Positions 1 through 12,720 are shown, numbered from the stretch's first letter. The stretch: 64,000 nucleotides of DNA from Holacanthus passer (GCA_025331565.1 JAFREQ010000024.1:2383501-2447500); one strand, 5' to 3'. Notes: a model not told the origin generated them from the sequence alone. A program made the numbers and translations.

Positions 1-1012
1 CAGCAGCACAGATACCTGCATTGTCTTCACAAATTGTCACCTTAAGCTTCTGTAATCTCCTCCTGGTAATGTAAAAGCCAGAATGTGTTGTCAAGTTAAT
101 TTTTCTTGCCTTTAACCTCAATTCCCAGAGTTTTTCTTAAAAACACCTAACTACATAATCAATGAATTCACATTAGCAAAAAACTGGAAATCATGATATT
201 TACTGTAAACATTGTTATTTATGGCAGCCAAAGTGTGTCAGCCACATGAAGCAGAAAACAAGGCTTGTTATGTACAGATTAACTGACAAAAAACAGCGTG
301 TAAGAACTTGTTATTTGGCAATTTAGCTTATCGAGCTTAAAGGGAGGTTTCAGGAATTAAGCATAACTTGTGCTTAAAGTTCTCTAATGAGGAATACTTT
401 ATTTACAGTAATAGTTTAACATAAGTAGATTTGCTACAGTCTACACAAGAATACTAATGTTCAGAGTTCATTCTTCATGACGTCGGATGCACAAAACCCT
501 TCTACACAGGATTTCTAATGAGAGCTTTGGCTATCAATGTAATCTTCAATATCAATGTAAAAATTATTTAGACATGTTTTTAGCGGTCTGTTTTTTCCGA
601 GCTTTGGCCTCTTAAGTTATTTCCTCTCTGGCATGATGGTGATATGAGAGACTGTAATAAAAAAACATTCATGCTGTGACTCATAGCCCTCATAAAGTAT
701 CTTCAGTTCCCACTAGTCATTGTCAAAGCGTCTAGCCCTATTCACAGCAGAGGTTTGAGTGCAGTTGTATTATTTTGGAAGAGTGAAGTGGCTCTGTTTA
801 TCACAGTAGACTTTGCTGCAGGAATGTAGGTGTTTCTGCAGCAGCAGCAGCATTTTTGGAATTGTAGGATGGTCATAAATGAGCGTCTGTCACATAAGCA
901 GCTGTTCCAGCTGAACGTAAACTTTCCTGAAGATGTATCAGCTGACCCTTTGAAGAGACCCTGTTTTCTGCAAAGAAGGAGTGTTTATGTCTGTTTGTTC
1001 TTGTCTCCACAG
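1..1012 (+). other. ensa intron (5' part of gene lies left of window)
   Basis: No coding exon is visible here. The stretch is AT-rich and ends in a strong polypyrimidine tract and AG acceptor at 1011-1012. The missing ensa first exon (about the first 24 residues by comparison with the family) must lie left of the window. A short GCA run near 838-852 is the only simple repeat. Confidence 0.6.
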
Positions 1013-2567
1013 GACTCCCAGGAGAAAAATGCAAACCCAGTGAAAGCAGAGGAGGCCAAGCTGAAGGCCAAGTACCCCGGCCTGGGCCAGAAGCCCGGCG
1101 GCTCAGACTTCCTGATGAAGAGACTACAGAAAGGGGTAGGTAGCCACGATTTGACCACGACATGGTCGGAGATGAGGACAGTGAGGACACACGTTTCTGT
1201 CAACAAACCGCTGAATCCCTGCCTGTTTATACATAACGTGCTGCATTTAGTGTGCATTCTAACCAAGACTGAAAAAGTCTTTTAGCAATCTGGACTCGTA
1301 TTTCTGTCTCTCTCTAAAACATGACTGATAAACGTTATCTATCCCTCACAACCAAAGAGCGAGAGCTATCTCAAGCTGCCAGTTTGTCGTCCATTCACCA
1401 ATCCTATGGGTTTAAATCCATTGAAGCAGGGAGAAAAAATAATTTCTCCACCAACTGAACCTCAGTAGACCAGAAACACAGCCACATTGGTGGCATGTGA
1501 AATACAACAGTCTGTTTGACGGATTATTTTTATTTGTAATTTGAACAACAGGCCAGAGTACACAAAGGCATCGTTCTCTCTACTCTCTTACTTTTGCTCC
1601 TCTGGAAAAACTGTTGCTCTCTCCACCTACACGTAATGTATATGTTACAGCGAACTTCCACCTCTAGAGATTGTTGAAAGTCATTCTGGGAAATCACTGA
1701 CTAGGAGTAGGAGTAGCTGAGGCCGGATGAGAGGAAAGTCAAAAAGTAAATTGCAGTACTTAATCATAGGATAACTCCCAGAATGAACATCATCTGAGAC
1801 TGATAATATCAAAAAGTTAGAGAATCTCAAAGTGTCTGAGGGGTTCCCTTTTTTTATTGATGTGATTGAATCTGCACAATTCAATACTCAATTTGATCAT
1901 TCCATTTAAAAGTTGAATTATTGAACCCTTTCATCTTTTCAAAGGTTCAGTCCGTCTTTATACAGTACTCACTGTGGTAATTCCTCCTGTCTGTACTGGC
2001 TGTGAAAATATTCTTTCCTAATGAGATTCCAATTACAGAGATAGGACAAAATCCTTATTCCTAGTTATGTACAAAAATGCATGCCATGGAATTCCATACT
2101 AAAAAGATTTATACTTTGAAACAGAACGGCTTGATGTGACTAAAGAGCACAGTATGGTCCCTGTGGCAAACCATGTGCCACCTCCTCTGGTTGTTTGTGA
2201 ACTGTCTGCAGTAATCATTTTGTACATATTCGTGCATGTCGTGCATTTGTCCACCTCTACTGGCTTTTTGTTCTTCTAATCTTTCTATTAATGATAAACT
2301 TTATTTATATTGCATTTATAAAACTAAAGATTACAAGTGCTTTACAAGGAGAAAAAAAAGCAACTCTGAGCACCTCTTATCCCTTTTCTCACACAGCAAA
2401 AGTACTTCGACTCGGGAGACTACAACATGGCCAAGGCCAAGATGAAGAACAAGCAGCTTCCTGTGGCGGGGCCCGACAAGAACCTGGTGACCGGCGACCA
2501 CATTCCCACGCCGCAGGACCTGCCCCAGAGGAAGTCCTCCTTGGTGACAAGCAAGCTAGCCGGCTAG
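1013..2567 (+). CDS. ensa: Alpha-endosulfine (ENSA/ARPP19 family), last two coding exons
   Basis: Alpha-endosulfine is a small, largely disordered cytoplasmic phosphoprotein. When phosphorylated by Greatwall/MASTL it inhibits PP2A-B55 and allows mitotic entry. Two exons are visible. Exon 1013-1135 has 41 codons and contains the AEEAKLKAKYPGLGQKPG block and the FLMKRLQKG block. Exon 2397-2567 has 56 codons plus TAG and opens QKYFDSGDYN, the family signature that carries the Greatwall target serine. The C-terminus has an RKSS protein kinase A consensus and ends in SKLAG. Splice sites are clean: a pyrimidine tract then CCACAG at 1012, GTAGGT at 1136, and CACACAG at 2396, with phase 0 throughout. 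FLMKRL, GPDKNL and RKSSLVTSK favour ENSA over the ARPP19 paralogue. The visible 97 residues compare with about 121 in human ENSA, so only the N-terminus is missing. mcl1 as the next gene matches human 1q21.3 synteny. Confidence 0.95.
2288..2350 (+). repeat. Interspersed repeat remnant in the last ensa intron
   Basis: The sequence resembles the 3' part of a widespread fish retroposon. It has a TTTATTTATATTGCATTT-like run followed by a GTGCTTTACAAGG end. It lies about 50 bases before the last ensa exon. The identification is from memory of fish repeat consensus sequences; the exact family is unknown. Confidence 0.4.
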
Positions 2568-5500
2568 CCTCCACCATCTCAGAAGCACCCTCACCCCCTG
2601 GGGCTCCCGGAAAATGTCCCTCCTCCTCCTCACCCATGTCCCCAATATGTCCACCCCCTACCCTCTCTTCCCTTTTCATCCCCAGGCACCACTGGCTTTA
2701 ACATGTCGGGCAGAGTTGTATAAGTTAAAACTCCATTTGCTTGTATGTGGGTGGGGCGGGGTGGGAGGGATGGAGGTTTAGGCGGCCCGCGAGGTCGCAG
2801 CCTTCTCTGCCTTCCCACCACGCACAGCTCTGCCCCCTCTGCGCACTCTGCTCTACTGCCTCCCTTATGTCTTGGTTTTTGGTGTTCCAAGATGCATCAC
2901 AGTAGGTGTGTGTCATCAGGCAGGGGTTGGATGGGGTGAGTTAATGCACTTTGTAGTCTGTATAGTATGCTTTGTTCTTTTTTGCATCCTAAATGACACC
3001 AAAATAATGCGTGTAAGGGAGTTAGGAACCATAATGGCGGCGCGTTCTTTCATTTTTATGTTCCCTATCGATGCTGGTGGCTGGCTTCGGCAGGAGGGTT
3101 TGTAAGGTGTATGTGAATAGTTGCTTGCATACCAAATCTGTGAGGGGCAGCTGCCGAGCTTAAGAGTTCTTTAGCGTTCACTGACACCATATTGGGAAAT
3201 GGGGGACGTGAATAGAGGCTTCCTTTCATCTCATCCTTTGGTCACTTTTCGTCGAACAAAACCTGAGGTCATCTGCTGCAGCTCAGCCAAACAGGGATTT
3301 AAAACGCCACTTTCTTTTCCTCTCTCTGCTCATGTTGCTTTAATTCTTAACTCCCTTTGCTCCTGTTCTCTCTAAATATGCTGCATGATTGTAACATGTA
3401 ACAAAAAAGAAATTGAACATGTTTTTTAACGGGAGTGGGGCATCTGCTTAGTGATAGGAAGTATCAAAACAAACACACGAAGCCCTGAAACGTCCACAGT
3501 CACACTTCCCTCCCTCCTTTCCTGTTTGCTGTCCTGACAATCCATGCACACATGCTCCAGTTAGGGGCCCAGGGCAAGAGCCAGCTGAGTATATCCTTGT
3601 ATTATTTTTAATGGCTGGGAACCCTGCCAATCTCTGAGTTCAGTCTTAGTTTGGTTGCGGTTGAGTTGCATCAAGACGTGTGTTTACTATGAGCCTAAAA
3701 GATTTGTGGGGGGATTGAAGCACCCTGCATAGAGTATATGCTTCTGTAAATAATACTCAGACAAGCACGTAATTTGTGGAAAGCTTGGCGCTTTGAGGAC
3801 TAGACCAGCTAACATGCCTGAGAGAAATGGTAGTGCTAAATCGACTCACTTGGGATTATATCCTGGGATTTCTGGCTTGGAAATTCTGTGCTTTACCAAC
3901 TGAGCCAAATTTCACACTGCAGCTATCAGGCTCAGAGACCGTGGGGACGCTTGTCTTTCCAATGTGACTGTTACCATCTAATCATCTGGCTCACATTGTG
4001 ATGCGATGAGGCAGAATACAACCCGAGCTGGTCTGGCTCACATTGTGTTTCGATCTCATGGAGATATGAATAGTGATTTGACAACCATCCAGACATCTTA
4101 CGTTCCTGTCATCTTTGAAACACAGGTCCAGACACAGCTAAAAGTTAACATTTCAGTTTCACACATGTATTTTGACATGACTGCAGTATCCGATCACAAA
4201 GGACCATTGAAAAGACAAAAGTAACGACAGTCATAGCCTTCATTGATTTCTCTTTTTTTTTTTTATGAGAGAATGTTTTCTCAATGTTTTAACACTTTTA
4301 GAATATATATCACGGTCAGATGTAGTGGTTCCCTTGACATCTTGCCCTCTGGCTTTTCACATTTTGAAACACTAACTTTAGTATAAGAATACTACTACTT
4401 TACTTCCCTAAAACCTTAGCTGGAGTATAGATCTACTTCAACTACCAGCAACCGGTAGAACGTTTTTCCTTCCCAAACTTGACACACTACACAGACTGAT
4501 CTTTGATCTCAGGGGTGTCAGAGGGTAAACAGCAGGCAACCTGATCACCACAGGTGTCAGCTCAGCTCCCAAGATCGTCATCGCAGGCTTAAAGTGGGAC
4601 ACTGCGTGCCTGCAGGATACGCTCACTCCAACACTTGGCAAAGCAGAGAGATTTTATAACACATGGCGAGGGGGCAAAGTGTGAGCCTGTGCTCTGTGCT
4701 CTAGTCCCACCTGTTAATGTGGTTCAACCTCTAAAAGAGGTGAAAGGTGCGATCAAAAATCTGCAGACTCTGAATGTGTGCCGTCCACACATTTAAGAAT
4801 CTGAACTGGATGCCAGCGCTCACTGAGAATCAGCCTCCTTGTATAAAACTGCTTCAGGGAACCTTCACAAACGCACACTCCACCATGTAGGCTAGGTGAT
4901 AGGGTGCATGCACCATCACATTCTCAACCTCACTTGTTTTTCATTGAGACTTTAAAATGTGTCAAATTTGCAGCGGGCGAAAGAGATCTGACCTGTACGT
5001 ATGTGCTAGTTGTGGTGTTGTATGAATGCACTGCTTTTCTCTGTTCCAGCCATTGTAAATAGACTTCAACAGGAAGGGATTTTTGTGTTGTTTCCCACCT
5101 GCTTTTCACTCTTTCATAGCCTGAGCTATTTTCTGATTCAATGGTTCCTCTCTCCTTTCAGTTTAACACTACTTCTGCTCTATCTTAGTGAATTGCAGAG
5201 GCTATGTGAATCTGTATCATATGAAAATATGTGTAAATGCTGCTGATTCAGTCAAAGACAAATCTAAGAGATGATAACCCTGTAAAGAACACCTGTCCTC
5301 TTGATTCTACCAGTCCAACTCCCTTCTCCCCAAGTATCATTGGTTCAGAGTCCTATAGCTCCTGTGGCAAAGTCCACTCAGTTGAGACTGGGTTAAACGT
5401 CACTGTAAATTCTACCACTAAATTTTGATGGTGCATTGTTGAATTTGATCCAACGTTTGGTCGACCAAAGCTTGAAGGAAAAATCTGGAACGCTTCGTGT

Positions 5501-6130
5501 CACTTTGATTGGCATGAACTGACCATTTAGCATCATATTGTGTTAATAAGCCTACAGTTTCCTGCGTTAAGAAGTAAAGAATTTTAAAATAAATGGGTGA
5601 ATAAGCTACAACGTGTTCCAGGAAACAACAGTGGACAGGAGTTCTTGAATGCTACTTGATGTTTGGCTTTGCACGGAGCAGTTTAACGAGAGGAAATAGC
5701 AGGGTATGTTTCAAACCCAACACACAGGGTGTCTCTCGTTCAGCTATGATAAACACGTGCCAGAATGTATAAAGAAACGACAGGCTGTGTGCTCTGAAGT
5801 ACTTTTGTGCTGCTTTTACCTGATCTGTTTTCTTGTTTTGCAAGTAAATGTTTCTTTTTTTTTTTTCTTGTGTTCTCTTATTGCATAATTAGTATTTCAT
5901 CCTGGCCCAAGATAACTGCAGGGAAATCAGAGGCACCCTTGCTTCCAAGAAAAAAAATAAGGGTTTACATGATAAAGAGGATGACTGGAGAACACAGGAA
6001 TGATTTTAAGACTTCAGAAAGTACAGGAGTACTTGGAATGTTTCAGTTATGTGGGAGTAGGTGAGAGGATTTTTGTCAGTATTTGAAATAAACTTTTACA
6101 TTAATAAGAATTTAGTTTTGAATTTGTGTT
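2568..6130 (+). other. Probable long ensa 3'UTR and downstream DNA
   Basis: No coding sequence is supported in this stretch. Two AATAAA signals could end the ensa transcript: 5588-5593 and 6087-6092. The second is followed within about 30 bases by a GT-rich tract (near 6119-6135), the usual layout of a vertebrate poly(A) site. If it is used, the 3'UTR is about 3.5 kb. The interval also holds a tRNA-like remnant on the minus strand at 3847-3912. Assignment to ensa is inference from orientation and position. Confidence 0.4.
3847..3912 (-). repeat. tRNA-derived (SINE-like) remnant
   Basis: Read on the minus strand, the sequence has a good RNA polymerase III A box (TGGCTCAGTTGGTAAAGC) followed about 30 bases later by a decayed B box (GGATATAATCCC). 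A proper anticodon stem and acceptor stem cannot be drawn, so it is a tRNA pseudogene or SINE head, not a working tRNA gene. Confidence 0.4.
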
Positions 6131-6216
6131 GTGTCACTGCTGTCATTTAAGTGTTTAAGGTTGAATATTGTGGGTAAACAATGGATGTGCCGAAAGGGAG
6201 TACAACCTCCCTCTGA

Positions 6217-6230
6217 CCACCAGGGGGAAG
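6217..6230 (+). promoter_or_regulatory. CTCF-like motif upstream of mcl1
   Basis: CCACCAGGGGGAAG matches the vertebrate CTCF core (CCASYAGRKGGCRS) at nearly every position. It sits between the likely end of ensa and the mcl1 promoter. Binding is not shown by sequence alone. Confidence 0.4.
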
Positions 6231-6899
6231 CACAGTCATTCATTTCTAGCATGTGGCTCTTTTGTTGGGGACAGTGAGTTCTGGCAATTTCCCACATTTT
6301 CCACATTCCTAACAAAAAATATGGAAAATTTTACTCGTGTACCGAGTAACCACAGGACAAAATATCCCGCAGACTGAGCTGACAAGAACCCAGCTGTTCT
6401 CAGACTTCAGGGAAATTCTCAATACACCCTCATTGTGATAACATAAAGGTTATGTGTGCTTATGAGCAGAATTAGGTGGCTGTATATGTCAGTGATATGT
6501 CCCCTTTTTGTAATTTACTACAGTAAATAAATAACATGTCCCTGTTGTCTACAGCCAGGGTCACTTTCTAATGGTGAGATCAAAGTTTGTAGTTATTCAT
6601 CAAAACCTAGGCTGATTAAATTTATGCCAACAAAACTGCTGCATAACACAAATCAATTTTTATTATAAGGAAAACTAATTGTAAAGGGGTGAAATATATT
6701 CATTTAAACTAGGTGTGAAACAAACTTAATAAAATATACAAATATAGGCTAAACTTTAGAAACTGCTATGTTATTGTTACAGTCTATTATTATTGATGTT
6801 GTTATGATTATTGTTTCCGGTGCGCCTCTTCACTTTACTCAGCGTCATTTTTGAGGTCATGGAAAAATACAAAAATAACTCAAATTATCAATCAATCAA

Positions 6900-7275
6900 T
6901 CTCGGACCCATCATTTTATTTTCCGGTTTAGAAACATCAAACACTCAATCTTACTTACTTCATCTTTTTTAATTTTCAAAACCAGCCTTAACAAACAACA
7001 AACAAGAAAAACAGTTTGAAAAGACGTTTGTTTAGGGAAGTGCGTACGTCCTGGTGACGGATGCACGCATGACGTATGAGTGCGTACGCCCCTCGTCACA
7101 GACAAAACGACTCTTCGGGGCTTCATTTCCGTTCACTGCGACTCAGCAATGGAGACCGTTTGAACATTAGGGACCAGGCTAGCTTTTAATCACACAGGCT
7201 AGCATTCATCTGTTATCCCAGCTAATTTTTTTAAGTAAACACATAAGCGTAATTTTTCCGAAGCTAACAATCAAA
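6900..7275 (+). promoter_or_regulatory. mcl1 promoter and 5'UTR
   Basis: The CpG content rises here next to the mcl1 start. A CRE-like TGACGTAT lies at 7070-7077. A 10-base direct repeat, AGTGCGTACG, occurs at 7039-7048 and 7079-7088, exactly 40 bases apart. No TATA box is evident. A four-codon upstream ORF (ATG at 7149, TGA ending at 7163) lies in the probable 5'UTR, which could damp translation of the main frame. CRE and ETS/SRF-type control is known for human MCL1; its use here is inferred. Confidence 0.5.
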
Positions 7276-8531
7276 ATGAATATTATCCAGACGAACCGGA
7301 CCACGCTGAACGTTTCGGCCGGAGTCATGAGCTTTATGCTTCCTCATAATGGAGTCAAGGAGGGAACGATGCACTACGGCACCGGAGGCTCGTCCCCGCA
7401 GCTCGCAGTGGACTCGTCGATAGACTCTCGCAACGGGAACGTGGCCTCCAGCGACACCCCGAAACGACCCAAGAAGCTGGGGGTGAACACGGCGGTCTAC
7501 ACGGCGAAAAGCCTCCGGGACGACAGCGACGACATGGGCTCGCTGCCCTGCACCCCGGAGCTCCAGTCCGACAGCGAGGCCGACGTGTCGAGCTGTCCGG
7601 CCGGGGACGAGGTGCTGGAGAGCGACACCAGGCAACTCATCGGCCCGTTCCTGAGAATCTTTACTGGACTTTCTAAACCTCGGTGGAGTGAAAGCAAAGC
7701 ACTGCCGACGATGAAGAGAGTCGTGGAGGGAGTGTTGGAAAAGCACAGATACGCGTACAATGGTAGGTAATGGCGGCTGTGTGAGGGTTTAATACTGAGC
7801 TCTGTGTGTGTTTCCCTGCTTCATCCACAAGCTGTGTTTCACTTATTAAAGACAACATGTTTGGAGCTGCTGTTTTGATCAGTCACGAAACATACAAGGA
7901 AGCAATAAAGTTGATTTGAAGTAATTTATGTTCAACTAGTTTCAATGGAAGAAACTTAATATGAGTCAGTGAAACTAAAATATTTATGAAACATTCTTTT
8001 TTCCAGGTATGATCAACAAATTGTCTTTGGACGACAGAGGGGATGATGTGAGTTTTGTCAGTGAGGTGGCCAAGAGCCTCTTTGCAGATGGAACCACCAA
8101 CTGGGGCCGCATCGCCAGCCTGGTGGCCTTCGGGGCCGTGGTGTCTCAGCACCTGAAGGAGAAAGGCAGGGAGAACTTGGTGGATCTGGTGGGACAGGAG
8201 ATCTCCACGTACCTTCTGACAGACCAGCGGGACTGGCTGATCAAAAACAACTCATGGGTGAGTTGTGACTAATGGCTGAATGACAGGATGTAGGAAAAAA
8301 ATGGTTGCATAACTGTCCTAGTTGTGCAACTGAGCCTTCGTGTCCAGTGAGCATACGCCTTTGCCCCTGTCACCCCTCAGATTTCTAACATTTTTTTAAA
8401 TCCTTTGTTTCCAGGATGGCTTTGTAGAGTTCTTTCGAGTAGCAGACCCAGAATCCACAGTGAGGACTACGCTCATGGCCTTCGCAGGAGTTGCTGGAAT
8501 CGGGGCAACGCTCGCCCTGTTGATCAGGTGA
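7276..8531 (+). CDS. mcl1: Mcl-1, anti-apoptotic Bcl-2 family protein (complete, 3 exons)
   Basis: Mcl-1 binds BAK and BH3-only proteins at the outer mitochondrial membrane and blocks apoptosis. Exons are 7276-7762, 8007-8257 and 8415-8531. The introns are only 244 and 157 bases and all junctions are GT-AG. A glycine codon is split at the first junction, as in human MCL1. The joined reading frame is 284 residues (human 350). Visible parts are an acidic PEST-like region, including SLPCTPE near 89-95, which aligns with the human GSK3 phosphodegron SLPSTP; a basic KRPKK patch near 63-67; a BH3 around 142-157; a BH1 with DGTTNWGRI near 190-198; a BH2 with SWDGFVEFF near 245-253; and a C-terminal hydrophobic anchor at about 264-282 ending LLIR. 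The ATG has A at -3. In BH3 the usual GD pair reads VE. ensa is the upstream neighbour, as expected from synteny. Teleosts can have two mcl1 copies (a and b); I cannot say which this is. Confidence 0.97.
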
Positions 8532-9270
8532 ATTTGTTGGACACCCAGAGACTTGTTTTCAGCAATCTTTCAAAACTTGACTTGAGACAAAGGACATTGA
8601 ACTGTTGAGTTGAGGATCCCGGACTCCCAACCTCAAAATAAGTCATATTTTTGCAGTTGATGTGCAAGGATGGACTTTACAGACTAAACCATTAGGTTTT
8701 ATTTAATTTCCAAAGCAATTTATTTTTCTAATAAATGTAAAATGTATGTCTATGCAAATTAAAGTGGTTATGGGCCGTAACTTGACCTGATTTTAGCTTG
8801 ATTGTGGGTATGTGTTTGTGCATAGTTCTATCCCTGGTGGTAATAGTGTTTGTGAGCAAACCCCAGGTCAAAGCAGGAAGGGAAAGCTGCATTTTCCCTG
8901 TCATGCAGTCTTGAAGCCTTTTTCCATGGAGCCCATTCATAACCACCGGATCTTTTGTATGGACATCTCAACCATGTGAGAGGAGGAGGGGTGGATTTGC
9001 ATGAGTGTGGCTCTACTTCCTTGCTATGAAAATGTTGGATCTGCACTTGGAGACCAGAGCAACCACTTGCTGGACTTTTGGCTGCACAGCAGCCTGGAGT
9101 CTTGAGTCTTTTGGAAGAAATGAACAAGGACTCTGATCCTGACTCTGATTGTGCAGATCGTGATGATTGACTGCACCAAAGCTGACCTTAGTTGGGGAAA
9201 GATGTTGGTCCAGAGAGAGCAAACAGAAATAAATAGTCCAGATTCAGTTGTAAGCATTGAAACAATAAAA
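8532..9270 (+). other. mcl1 3'UTR with AU-rich elements and candidate poly(A) signals
   Basis: AATAAA occurs at 8730-8735, preceded by an AT-rich stretch with ATTTA pentamers near 8701 and 8719, which fits the short-lived nature of MCL1 mRNA. Further AATAAA signals lie at 9228-9233 and 9264-9269. The choice of end point cannot be made from sequence. Confidence 0.5.
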
Positions 9271-12200
9271 AAGAAGTATAATTCACACGATTTGACCTTT
9301 TGATATGGTCTCTCTGTTAAGGGAATTTTGCAAAAGCAGAAGAAGAAGATGGAGGTTTCACTGTTGTGCTGATATGAATCGCCTCGCTCTAAACTGAGTT
9401 TAACGCCTCTGCACTTGTCAACCTTTTGATGTTTATTCACACCACACCATCACCCAAGACAGCGGCAGCTGCTGTTTCCTAGAAGTTTGATGAGGCCGCG
9501 GCAGCGCCTCCATCTGAGCACTCAGCTGCTTCCGTTGAAAGCTGGAGTGGTAGCTTGCTGTTTGCAAAGAGCTGGTGCACAACAGCAGAATGCACCAGCA
9601 CAAGCTAGGCTGTGAAACTGGGGTAAAAAACAGTTCAACATTCTCAAAATTACATAACACTGTTTACTTCCTGAGTTAGAAGGCCTTTTCGCTACCTAGA
9701 AACTGGTGACTTCATCGAATCGTATACATTTGTTTGATATATCATGTTAGTGAAATATTTCATGCTGAAACAAATTACAGCCATTCTCTGTTGCCCACTT
9801 ATATCTCTGATATGGTTGTAGTCAAGAAGGTTTCTAGAGTAATACAAGAATATTTGTTTTCAGTCTTCTAAAATCTTCGATGTTAGTGTAGAACAGGCCT
9901 CAAACAGGGGAATCCTTGGTGATGTAGTGTGGCTGCGCCCTTGTTTGTTCAGATCCTCCCGTTGTCTCGGGTTACAGGACAAACACAACACTCATCCAGG
10001 TCTTAGGAGGAAATGGAGTAGAGCCTCTCCATGGTGATGATCCACAGCAGACCTCCCCATGTCCTCTCCTGCAGTTAATGATGTTAGTCACCACCCTGGT
10101 TACCCCTGCATGGTTCATTGTGAAGAACAGGCTGCTGCACAATGGGGAATTGAGGCTGAGGCAATTTTACAGAGCAGTTTGCACCATACACAAGTGGATT
10201 GGGGGTGCAGAAAACAGACAGCACTACAGTGTCTTGGGGCTGAATATGCAAAGCGCAGTTAGTCTTTGAACAACCTTGATGTTGGTAACTAGCTTAATGG
10301 AGCAATACATTATTAAAGTGCAAGGGCAAGCACTATTTTTTCTTCTAGAGTATTAAAGCCTTGATGTTTTTACTTAATATACTATATCCATCCGTGTGTA
10401 GGAGTGTGAGTGTTGGCTTGTTGGGCGTATCATGGTCCAGTATATCAAGATATGCAAATAACTGTAGAATGATGTGAACATACAGAAACCTTTGCTGTGC
10501 CAAAGTTAAATAATGAAATTAACCACATGTGGAGTAATTAAAAAAACAAAAACAAAACTAAATTGCCATAAATGTGTTTCAAATCTACTCTATTCATAGG
10601 TCTAAATAATGTAGCTGAAATTGAAAAAGAAACTGTTGTGGTTGTCAACAGGGCTGTTAACGGTACATTTGAGACATTCTCATTGTGGTTTGCAGCTCTG
10701 TGGTTTGATGGTCAGTTATCTCCCAGAGAAAAAAAGAAATGACTTGATGAGGAAACTGTCAAACATTGTTCCTTACAAGAAAACTGCAGAGCTCACTAGA
10801 ATGTTGTTGCTGTCCAGTTGAACATGAACATTGAACATGTTTCTCAGCTTCTCAGTTTTGCTTTAAAGTGTTGAACATTTGCTTGAACAGAGTTGTCAGA
10901 CGTCGTGGTGCAGCTGTAAAGTGGAAGGCTTGAGGAAACCCTCCAGAAGGAACACATTCCTGTCATGGGATGGTTTAAGGAGTGGTTTTGAAACTATTGT
11001 CTGAACACATATTTAACATTCAGATACTGTATTGATTATGTTCAGCTTAGATCACTGCTCAGGCATTTCCCAACCTAGAAGAAACCAAGTGTGATTCAGG
11101 ACTAGACCAACGTTTTAACCTTTGTTTAAATAACCTGTTTAGAGTTTCTGTGCATTCAGCATCATAAACCTGTTGAACGTTAATGAAAAAGGTTTTGTGC
11201 AGACGTTTTGAGGATGTGGGCTCTCTGGTGGCTCCGCTAAGGAAGTTTGTCTTGACACACATATGAAACGCTAAAGAAAACTTTACAAAATAGTTTGGAT
11301 TAATTTCAGAATTGGATGATTTCATCATGTTTCATTGCTCAAAGTTTTTTCTTCATACAGTAGCTTCCCACATAAACTGGCCTGCTGCAGTTTTACTTGT
11401 ACTTTGTAACTTGAGCTTTGAGGAACGGCCTTTTCACAGTCACAGTATTGGTTGTGAGCCTCTCTACTTCCCCGTAGCAACAGCCCGCCCCCGATTTTAA
11501 AAAAAGCAACAGTTTCTGGGAAGTCATCTGACGCACAAGTTTTATCTTTAACAGGAGTACTCCGCTGCAGTTACTCGTTAAAAGCTGCGAATACTCAGAA
11601 TTGTGACCCTGAGATGCAAAGATAGGCCAAATCTGCGCAGTTTAAAGTAGCTCTGTGCGAAAGCAAAACAGAATATGCTCAGTTAGAAAGTAGTTTAAAA
11701 GTTTCCAGAGCTGCTTCACTGGCAAAGAATTAGAGAGTTGTAGTCTCTCTTTGAGCCTCAGATAGAGTCTCTAATTAAATCCTGGTCTTTGCTCTGCTCT
11801 TTGAATATACAGAACTTGTTTGTAGACGTGCAGAGAAGCCTGAGGGCTCAACTCTTTGAGCACAGCACGTCTAAAATGTGTCTCAGTGCATTCCTGTGAA
11901 CGAGCACGTGAATCCTGTATTTAGTGAAATATTCTCTCTCCCTGTTTGGTGTCACGTACTTGTGCTGCTTCTGCACTACACTTCCCAGAGTCACCGTGCA
12001 GTGCAGCCCAAACTGTCAGGCTTTTTCTGTACTTGAGTTGGTGGCACGCTTTAATTTTTCTGCACCAACTCCCCAATTCTTATTTTCGTTCCAAACTTTT
12101 CAGCAGGTAGAAATATAAAACCATCACTTCCTGTTCACAAGAAGCTTTTTCCCTGGAAGCACCTGTCGGATTAGAGGAGCCACATCCCTAAAACTTCATG

Positions 12201-12720
12201 CAAAAAGCGTAAATTTGCATATGCAATTTCTAAAAAAAACCCGTGCAAACATTTGGCTCTTTGTATTCCTGCTGTTTTGAATTACACACAAGCCTCCACT
12301 CATTCCTACAGTTATTTATAAGATGTCAACACATCGCCCTGTTTGATCAGTGTTGGATGTAAAGCAGACACCTTCTGTCATTTTGAATTGTGCTGTACAG
12401 TATGTGCTGATCCATAACAGCCTGATGACATGATAGGTTGAATGTTAGCTGATGTCCTATAAAAGATTTAGCCTCCAAATAGCACTAAAACAACTGAATA
12501 GTTTTATGACAGAAGATTTATGTCACTTGAATAACTTTTCTAAGAAGGTATGGGAAGAAAACCCTGTGAATCATTTACTTCTTTGGCTGTTGGTCAATAA
12601 AGGAAGCGAGTTTTTTCAGAGCTCTCATTGAGCTTTGCTGAATTGTAATGAGTATTTCAGGGCCTCTGGCCATTTTATAAACCAATGACTAACTAATAAT
12701 CGTATCATAAATCAATCAAG
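9271..12720. other. Intergenic DNA downstream of mcl1
   Basis: Only short, non-conserved-looking reading frames occur. I see no splice-flanked exon, RNA gene or strong repeat. A longer alternative mcl1 3'UTR could reach into this stretch. Confidence 0.5.

Noticed and set aside
830..1285. 151-codon plus-strand frame around the first visible ensa exon
   Set aside because: The ensa exon is embedded in it, but the sequence before 1013 and after 1135 is intronic by splice sites and family alignment.
2291..2701. 136-codon plus-strand frame overlapping the last ensa exon
   Set aside because: It is a different frame from ensa and starts inside a repeat.
7264..7746. 160-codon minus-strand frame opposite mcl1 exon 1
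   Set aside because: It is a shadow of the GC-rich mcl1 coding exon on the other strand; the plus strand carries the recognisable protein.
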